The notes beneath the pieces are model-generated. The model was not told the DNA's origin. It did not search any database and worked only from the letters and a program-made list of their open reading frames with translations. DNA of 30,421 bases from Cyanobacteria bacterium RUI128 (GTDB lineage Bacteria; Cyanobacteriota; Vampirovibrionia; Gastranaerophilales; Gastranaerophilaceae): assembly GCA_024695725.1 (NCBI GenBank), contig JAILHQ010000130.1, forward strand, positions 1 to 30,421, written 5' to 3'. Shown here piece after piece: positions 24,973 to 30,421 of this stretch (positions are counted from its first letter, which is position 1; the number at the start of each line of letters is the position of its first letter). The translations under genes were made by a program, and so were the position numbers.

Positions 24973-25527
24973 TTATTTAAGTCTGTCCATTAACATTGAA
25001 TTTTTCCAAGCAGCATATTCTCGGTCAAATGCGAGTCTTTCCTTATCTGCACGGTCTTCTGCTTCTGCCATAAGTTTTTTAGTTTCTGACCAGAATGGTT
25101 TTTGAACACCAATTTCTCTTTGCAGTTTAAGAGTTTCTCTTGCTTCTTCTCTGAGCATTTTCTTTTCAGTTGTATTCATAGGGCCACTTGCAGCTGTTTC
25201 TTTAATGCTTTTAATTGCTGAGTTAACTATGCCTTCATCAACTCTTTTAGGGTTGATAATACCAATTGTTTTTGCAAGTTTTTCTTTTGGAACCATACCA
25301 ACTGTCAAACCATAACCCATTTTGTTGTTAAAAGCGTAAACACCGTATTCTCCGCCCATTTCATTTAATTTAATTGTTGTATTTTTACTTGTTTTACTTG
25401 CAAGATTTTGAATATTTTCTAATACTTCTCCACCTAATTCTTTTGCAAGTTTTGCTGATTTTTTGTCTACTTTTCCGTTAAAATTAACACTTTGCTGATA
25501 ATTTCCTAAAGAATAATTTGTATTCAT
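24973..25527 (-). CDS. Hypothetical protein with N-terminal NFNGK motif
   Basis: 184 residues, not a named family. Begins MNTNYSLGNYQQSVNFNGK, the third protein here with an F-x-G type motif near its start. The rest has a helix-rich N-terminal half and a charged C-terminal helix (KLMAEAEDRADKERLAFDRE). No signal peptide. Start at 25527 (AAAGGAG upstream) is preferred; an earlier ATG at 25551 would add MCCRKESP and run through that ribosome site. Single gene, facing the AGCS transporter across a 144-bp gap. Confidence 0.65.
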   Translation of the reverse strand: MNTNYSLGNYQQSVNFNGKVDKKSAKLAKELGGEVLENIQNLASKTSKNTTIKLNEMGGEYGVYAFNNKMGYGLTVGMVPKEKLAKTIGIINPKRVDEGIVNSAIKSIKETAASGPMNTTEKKMLREEARETLKLQREIGVQKPFWSETKKLMAEAEDRADKERLAFDREYAAWKNSMLMDRLK

Positions 25528-25560
25528 TGGGGACTCCTTTCTACAACACACATCACATTT

Positions 25561-25577
25561 TTCATAATGGTTATGAA
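25561..25577. promoter_or_regulatory. Inverted repeat, possible operator
   Basis: TTCATAA-TGG-TTATGAA: 7-bp arms with a 3-bp spacer, in the gap between the 184-aa gene and the divergent transporter. It may control either gene. No regulator is known. Confidence 0.4.
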
Positions 25578-25671
25578 GGTCAATAATTGATTAATTTCTT
25601 TTTTATTGTTACAAAATTTAATATTTGTCTTATAACTTTACGGCACAGTATGCTTATATTACTATATTATT

Positions 25672-27126
25672 ATGAATATTGATGAACTAATTGACGGTTT
25701 GCTTTCACCAATAGCCGATAAGGTGTCGGGCATTATATTTTCATCAGTTACAATAGCCGGAGTAAAGATTGAGTTTATTGTAGCGCTGTTGATTTTTGCC
25801 GCCCTGTTTTTCACTATAAGAACGCGGTTTATCGGTTTTTGGGGGTTTAAGCACGCTATTGAGCTTATAACAAAGAATTTTGAACATAACACAGAAGGTT
25901 ATGAGCGTAAAAAGAAAGGGGAAGTATCATCCTTTCAGGCGCTCAGCGCAACTATATCTGCCTCTGCCGGTATCGGTAATATTGCTGGGTCTGCGGCAGC
26001 AGTATCTATTGGCGGACCGGGGGTTATCTTTTGGATAATTATTGCGGGGTTGTGCTCAATGGCTTTAAAATATTCCGAAGTGTTGTTAGGTCTGAAATTT
26101 AGGCAGGCAAACCCTGACGGTTCGGTGTCGGGCGGGCCTATGTATTATATTCTGAAAGGGCTGCGTGCTCCGTGGTTTAAAAAGTATGCTCCGCTGTTGG
26201 CAAACATTTATGCTGTATGCTGTATATTTGCGATGATAGGCGGATGGAACCTTTTCCAGATAAATGCTATGACTTCGCAGATTACTGAAATAACAGGCGG
26301 GGTAAATAGTTTATTTTATAATAACGGTTGGGCGATAGGGCTTATTGTTGCGTTAATAACCTGGTTTACCATAATAGGCGGAATAAAATCTATAGGGAAA
26401 TTTACTTCAAAGGTTACGCCTTTAATGTGCTCTCTCTACGTATTCAGCGCATTCCTTGTGTGCCTCTTGAATATTCATCACGTGCCTGAAACGATACATC
26501 TGATTATCAGAGAGGCATTTTCGCCAAAGGCTGTGCAGGGCGGGGCATTTGCTTGTCTGCTCTGGGGGTTCCGTCGTGCTATGTTTGCAAACGAGGCAGG
26601 GTTGGGGACTGCTCCAATCGCGTTTTCTGCCGTTAACACAAACAAACCTGTTGCTCAGGCTTTCATTTCTATGCTCCAGCCGTTTGTTGATACGGTTATT
26701 GTAAGCGTTGCAACAACTTTTGTAATTGTTGTGTCAAAACAGTATTTGCTTGTTGATGGTCTTGCAGGTATTGAACTAACCTCAAAATCCTTTGGTACAA
26801 TCTGTCCGTTTTTTCCTGTAATATTGACTGTAATGGTTTCCTGTTTCGTGCTTTCAACTATGCTTTGCGGTTCTTACTACGGCGTAAAAGCGTGGACTTT
26901 CCTGTTTGGTGAAGGTGAAGGCAAAACCAGAATTTTTCAGGCCATATACTGTATTTGTATAATTGCGGGCTCTGCAATGAATTTCAAAAGTATCATTAAC
27001 TTATCTGATGGTGTAACCCTGTTTCTGTGTGTCCCGAATTTGATTGCGGTATTTGCGCTTTCTAATGTCGTTATTAAAGAAACAAAACGTTATTGCAAGC
27101 GTTATAAAGTTGGTATTTATAAATAA
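25672..27126 (+). CDS. Sodium:alanine symporter (AGCS family)
   Basis: 484 residues. Inner-membrane amino acid:sodium symporter. Conserved SFQALSATISASAGIGNIAG (family usually GTGNIAGVA), GGPGVIFWII, DGSVSGGPMYYI, and NEAGLGTAPIA near 315. About ten membrane helices and a basic C-terminal tail. No ribosome site is seen before ATG 25672, so the true start could differ. It probably imports alanine or glycine; the exact substrate cannot be read from sequence. Confidence 0.92.
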   Translation: MNIDELIDGLLSPIADKVSGIIFSSVTIAGVKIEFIVALLIFAALFFTIRTRFIGFWGFKHAIELITKNFEHNTEGYERKKKGEVSSFQALSATISASAGIGNIAGSAAAVSIGGPGVIFWIIIAGLCSMALKYSEVLLGLKFRQANPDGSVSGGPMYYILKGLRAPWFKKYAPLLANIYAVCCIFAMIGGWNLFQINAMTSQITEITGGVNSLFYNNGWAIGLIVALITWFTIIGGIKSIGKFTSKVTPLMCSLYVFSAFLVCLLNIHHVPETIHLIIREAFSPKAVQGGAFACLLWGFRRAMFANEAGLGTAPIAFSAVNTNKPVAQAFISMLQPFVDTVIVSVATTFVIVVSKQYLLVDGLAGIELTSKSFGTICPFFPVILTVMVSCFVLSTMLCGSYYGVKAWTFLFGEGEGKTRIFQAIYCICIIAGSAMNFKSIINLSDGVTLFLCVPNLIAVFALSNVVIKETKRYCKRYKVGIYK

Positions 27127-27134
27127 TTTGTTAC

Positions 27135-27162
27135 TTGAACGCCGATATTTTTGGGGTATAAT
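27135..27162 (+). promoter_or_regulatory. Sigma-70-type promoter of the DAACS transporter gene
   Basis: TTGAAC (27135-27140) and a perfect TATAAT (27157-27162), spacing 16 bp; about 22 bp before the start codon. Confidence 0.75.
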
Positions 27163-27184
27163 TCTTTAAAAGAGGGAAAGTGTA

Positions 27185-28471
27185 TTGAAAAATTCAGTAT
27201 TAACTTTATGGATATTTATAGCGCTGGTTGCGGGTATTATTGTTGGTGCAGTTGCACCTGATTTTGCCGTAAGGATGCACCCTTTGGCTACTATATTTTT
27301 GAGAATGGTCAAAATGATTATTGCACCTCTTTTGTTCTCTACTCTTGTAGTAGGTATTGCGGGACATGGTGATGTCAAAAAAATCGGAAGAGTCGGTATA
27401 AAGACTATTTTGTATTTTGAAATTGTCACTACAATTGCACTTTTTATCGGTTTGGGTGTTGCTAATCTTACCAATCCTGGATTCGGAACAAAACATCCAG
27501 CCGTATTGCCTCATATGGACGAGATTTCGCAGGTGTCGTCTTCGCTCTGTCATAATTCATTTAGTGAATTTTTCACGAATCTTTTCCCTACGAGTGTTGT
27601 ACAGTCGATGGCAGAAGGAAATTTGCTTCAGATAGTTGTATTTTCTATATTCTTTGCTCTTGCGATATGTACTATCGGGAAAAAGGCAAAGCCGGTTATG
27701 GATTTATTGAACTCGGTTTGCCAGATTATGTTTAAATTTACCGAGTTTGTTATGTTGTTTGCGCCAATCGGTATTTTTGGTGCAATATCATATACTGTGG
27801 GTTCAAACGGAATAATTGTGTTAAAGAATTATGCAAAAATAATATTTTCGTTATATTTTGCACTCTTTATATTTGTTGCTTTTGTACTGTTTTTGGCGTG
27901 CAAAATTGTCGGGATATCTCTAAGGTCGCTTATTCAGGCGATAGAAGAACCTGCTTTGCTTGCGTTTACGACGGCAAGTTCTGAGGCGGCATTACCTAAA
28001 GCAATGGAAATAATGGAAAAGTTTGGTGTCCCGAAATCGATTGTCGGTTTTGTTATGCCTACGGGTTATACCTTCAACTTAGACGGAAGTACGCTCTATC
28101 TTGCAATAGCGATTATATTTTGTGCACAAATAGCGGGGGTTGATCTTACCATTGAACAGCAGCTTATAATTATGTTTGCGCTGATGGTTACAAGTAAGGG
28201 TATTGCAGGAGTCCCTAGAGTCGCATTAATTGTGCTTGCAGGTACTCTGACAAGTTTTCATATCCCTATTATCGGGGTCGCAATTCTTTTGGGAATTGAT
28301 CAGCTTCTTGATATGGGAAGAACAACGGTTAACCTTATCGGGAATTGTGTAGCAACTGTTGTAATAGCCCGTTGGGAAAATGAGTTCGATTATAACAAAA
28401 TGAATGAATATATTGCATCCAGTGCTGAAAAGTTAGAAAGTAAGCCATATTTGGATGATTCGGAAAATTAA
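27185..28471 (+). CDS. Dicarboxylate/amino acid:cation symporter (DAACS)
   Basis: 428 residues. Transports glutamate, aspartate or C4-dicarboxylates with sodium or protons. Landmarks: AFTTASSEAALPKAM (hairpin 1), MPTGYTFNLDGSTLYL, hairpin-2 SKGIAGVPRVALIVLAGTL, and DMGRTTVNLIGNCVATVVIARWE. TTG start, with AGAGGG 8 nt upstream; no good ATG. It has its own promoter and is followed 24 nt later by ileS. Confidence 0.93.
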   Translation: MKNSVLTLWIFIALVAGIIVGAVAPDFAVRMHPLATIFLRMVKMIIAPLLFSTLVVGIAGHGDVKKIGRVGIKTILYFEIVTTIALFIGLGVANLTNPGFGTKHPAVLPHMDEISQVSSSLCHNSFSEFFTNLFPTSVVQSMAEGNLLQIVVFSIFFALAICTIGKKAKPVMDLLNSVCQIMFKFTEFVMLFAPIGIFGAISYTVGSNGIIVLKNYAKIIFSLYFALFIFVAFVLFLACKIVGISLRSLIQAIEEPALLAFTTASSEAALPKAMEIMEKFGVPKSIVGFVMPTGYTFNLDGSTLYLAIAIIFCAQIAGVDLTIEQQLIIMFALMVTSKGIAGVPRVALIVLAGTLTSFHIPIIGVAILLGIDQLLDMGRTTVNLIGNCVATVVIARWENEFDYNKMNEYIASSAEKLESKPYLDDSEN

Positions 28472-28495
28472 AATACTATAATAAAGGATAAAGAA

Positions 28496-30421
28496 ATGAC
28501 TACAGATGAAAAAGTTGAGTACAAAAAGACGTTAAATCTTCCTCAGACTACTTTGGCAATGAGGGCAAATGCCACTGTCAGAGAATTAGAAATTCAGAAA
28601 TTCTGGGAAGAAAACAATATTTATAATAAGATTACCGAACAGCGAGATAAGAAAAATTCATTTATTTTGCACGACGGTCCTCCGTACTTGAGTTCTGAAA
28701 AAATTCACGTAGGTACTGCGCTTAACAAAATATTGAAGGATATTTTGATTAAATATAAATCACAAAAGGGGTTCTATTCACCTTATGTTCCGGGATATGA
28801 CGGTCACGGTTTGCCTATTGAAAATGCCGTTGTCAAGAATATAAAGGGCGGTCGTCACGCTATTACCGAAACTGAGTTAAGAGCAAAGTGCAGAGAGTTT
28901 GCTCATAAAAACTTAAAAGGTCAGGAAAATGAGTTTAAACGTCTAGGAGTTTTGGGAAACTGGGAAAACCCTTATTTGACTATTAATCCTGAATATGAGG
29001 CTGAACAAGTCAGAGTATTTGGTGAAATGTACAAAAAAGGTTATATTGAAAAAGGGCTGAAACCTGTATATTGGTGTGCATCTTGTGAAACAGCTTTGGC
29101 TGAGGCTGAAGTTGAGTATGCAGACATTTCTTCTGCATCAATTTATGTAAGATTCAAGTTTGACAAGGGCGCAGTAAACAAAATATTTGATCCTAAGGGT
29201 AAGGATGTATATGCCATAATCTGGACAACTACACCTTGGACAATTCCTTCAAATATGGCTATTTCTATGCATCCGAGATATAACTATACGTTCTTTGATT
29301 ATAAGGGCGATTATTATGTTGTTGCTCAGGACCTGCTTGAATCATTCTTGTCTGATGTTGAATGGGATGAAAACGATATCCACGTTGTTGCAACCTGCAG
29401 AGGTGAAGAATTAGAACTGTTAGAAACACAGCATCCGCTTGTTAACAGAAAATCACCGATTATTTTGGGTGAACACGTTACTCTTGATGCAGGTACCGGT
29501 TCTGTACATACAGCTCCGGGTCACGGTCTTGAGGACTATGAAGTTGGTTGTAAATACAATATTGAAGTGTTCTCACCGTTAGACGGTACCGGTAAATGGA
29601 CTGATGTCTGCGGGATCCCTGAACTTATCGGGGTGCCTTATTACAAAGGTAATGAGATGGTTATTGATATGCTTCAGGCAAACGGTTCATTACTGAAACG
29701 TCAGGATATCAGCCACAGTTATCCGCATTGCTGGAGATGTAAGCACCCTGTTATATACAGAGCGACTCCTCAATGGTTTGTAAAAGTTGATAAATTTAGA
29801 GATAAAGCACTTGATGCTATCCGCGGGGTAAAATGGGTTCCTGCAAGCGGTGAAAACAGAATCGGAAACATGGTTGACGGTCGTTCTGACTGGTGTATTT
29901 CGCGTCAGCGTGCGTGGGGTGTGCCGATTCCGATTTTCTACTGTGAAGACTGCGGAGAGGTTATCTGCAACGATGAAACAATAGAAAGTGTTGCAAAGAT
30001 GTTTGAGAAAGAAAGCTCGGATGCTTGGGTTAAGTATTCTGCAGAAGAGCTGCTCCCGCAAGGGTTCAAGTGCCCTAAGTGTGGTAAGACACATTTCCGT
30101 AAAGAAAAAGATATTATGGATGTATGGTTTGACTCAGGTGTTTCTTGGAGAGCTGTTGTAGAAAATAGAGCCGAAGAATTAGGACACACTCCTGTTGATT
30201 TATACCTTGAAGGTTCCGATCAGCACAGAGGATGGTTCCAGTCATCACTTCTGACTTCTATTGCAACTCAGGATAAGGCTCCTTATAAGAGTGTTCTTAC
30301 CCACGGTTTTGTGTTCGGGGAAGACGGCAGAAAAATGTCAAAATCTCTTGGAAATTATATCAGACCTGACGATATTATTAAGAACTACGGTGCTGATATA
30401 TTGAGACTGTGGGCAGCTTCA
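28496..30421 (+). CDS. ileS: Isoleucyl-tRNA synthetase (5' part, cut by window end)
   Basis: 642 residues visible of about 930; no stop before the window end. Charges tRNA-Ile. Begins LNLPQTTLAMRAN like bacterial (type 1) IleRS. Editing domain intact: TTPWTIPSNMA and HTAPGHGLEDYEVG. WCASCETALAEAEVEY, HCWRCKHPVIYRATPQWF and KMSKSLGN near the end are normal. Unusual: HDGPPYLSSEKIHVGT replaces the canonical HDGPPYANGxIHxGH, so HIGH is HVGT (residues 71-74) and the usual GWDCHGLPIE is GYDGHGLPIE (100-109). AAAGGA lies before the ATG; spacing to the transporter is 24 nt. Confidence 0.95.
   Translation, partial: MTTDEKVEYKKTLNLPQTTLAMRANATVRELEIQKFWEENNIYNKITEQRDKKNSFILHDGPPYLSSEKIHVGTALNKILKDILIKYKSQKGFYSPYVPGYDGHGLPIENAVVKNIKGGRHAITETELRAKCREFAHKNLKGQENEFKRLGVLGNWENPYLTINPEYEAEQVRVFGEMYKKGYIEKGLKPVYWCASCETALAEAEVEYADISSASIYVRFKFDKGAVNKIFDPKGKDVYAIIWTTTPWTIPSNMAISMHPRYNYTFFDYKGDYYVVAQDLLESFLSDVEWDENDIHVVATCRGEELELLETQHPLVNRKSPIILGEHVTLDAGTGSVHTAPGHGLEDYEVGCKYNIEVFSPLDGTGKWTDVCGIPELIGVPYYKGNEMVIDMLQANGSLLKRQDISHSYPHCWRCKHPVIYRATPQWFVKVDKFRDKALDAIRGVKWVPASGENRIGNMVDGRSDWCISRQRAWGVPIPIFYCEDCGEVICNDETIESVAKMFEKESSDAWVKYSAEELLPQGFKCPKCGKTHFRKEKDIMDVWFDSGVSWRAVVENRAEELGHTPVDLYLEGSDQHRGWFQSSLLTSIATQDKAPYKSVLTHGFVFGEDGRKMSKSLGNYIRPDDIIKNYGADILRLWAAS

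Noticed and set aside
30380..30421. ileS as a truncated pseudogene
   Set aside because: The frame is open to the last base; it is simply cut by the window edge.

Overview
The window looks like a chromosomal segment of a low-GC, Gram-negative, anaerobic gut bacterium. My best guess is the Gastranaerophilales (Vampirovibrionia, 'Melainabacteria'), the non-photosynthetic sister group of cyanobacteria. Supporting signs are lipid A genes (lpxC, lpxD, fabZ, a heptose adenylyltransferase) in an AT-rich genome, an oxygen-independent ribonucleotide reductase (nrdD/nrdG), and several lineage-type small proteins with an F-x-G motif near the N-terminus. This placement is inference from gene content; no rRNA or marker phylogeny was available.

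Layout: (1) 1-2458 is the end of an integrated mobile element. It carries a serine recombinase, an overlapping tyrosine integrase and a nested hairpin. It abuts 2459-2497, the 5' half of an initiator tRNA gene read on the minus strand and cut at the anticodon loop. (2) 2498-9814 is ordinary chromosome: a small lineage protein, a secreted M48-like protein with altered metal ligands, rsmI, a DUF2229 protein, and, on the minus strand, a small operon of two unknown proteins plus prmC, then mscS-rlmH. (3) 9815-13011 holds a cobalamin riboswitch followed by nrdD and nrdG. (4) 13008-21656 holds an unknown protein, a long coiled-coil protein with a lysozyme-like C-terminus, the lipid A operon rfaE2-lpxD-lpxC-fabZ, and a large modular calpain-type protease. 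(5) 21835-24914 is a plus-strand operon: transketolase C-terminal subunit, ftsE, ftsX, isochorismatase-like hydrolase. (6) 24973-30421 holds a lineage-type small protein, two sodium/cation-coupled amino acid or dicarboxylate transporters, and the first 642 codons of ileS, which runs off the window.

Connections: the riboswitch probably turns down the B12-independent reductase when cobalamin is available. rfaE2-lpxD-lpxC-fabZ is an outer-membrane lipid supply operon. ftsEX controls septal wall hydrolysis. The two giant proteins (calpain and lysozyme-like) both lack a Sec signal and have coiled-coil termini, so they may use a non-Sec export route. The most interesting items are the riboswitch-nrdDG unit, the modular calpain, the shared N-terminal F-x-G motif, the ileS with a changed HIGH motif, the repeat and palindrome cluster inside the 186-aa protein, and the tRNA-fMet junction.
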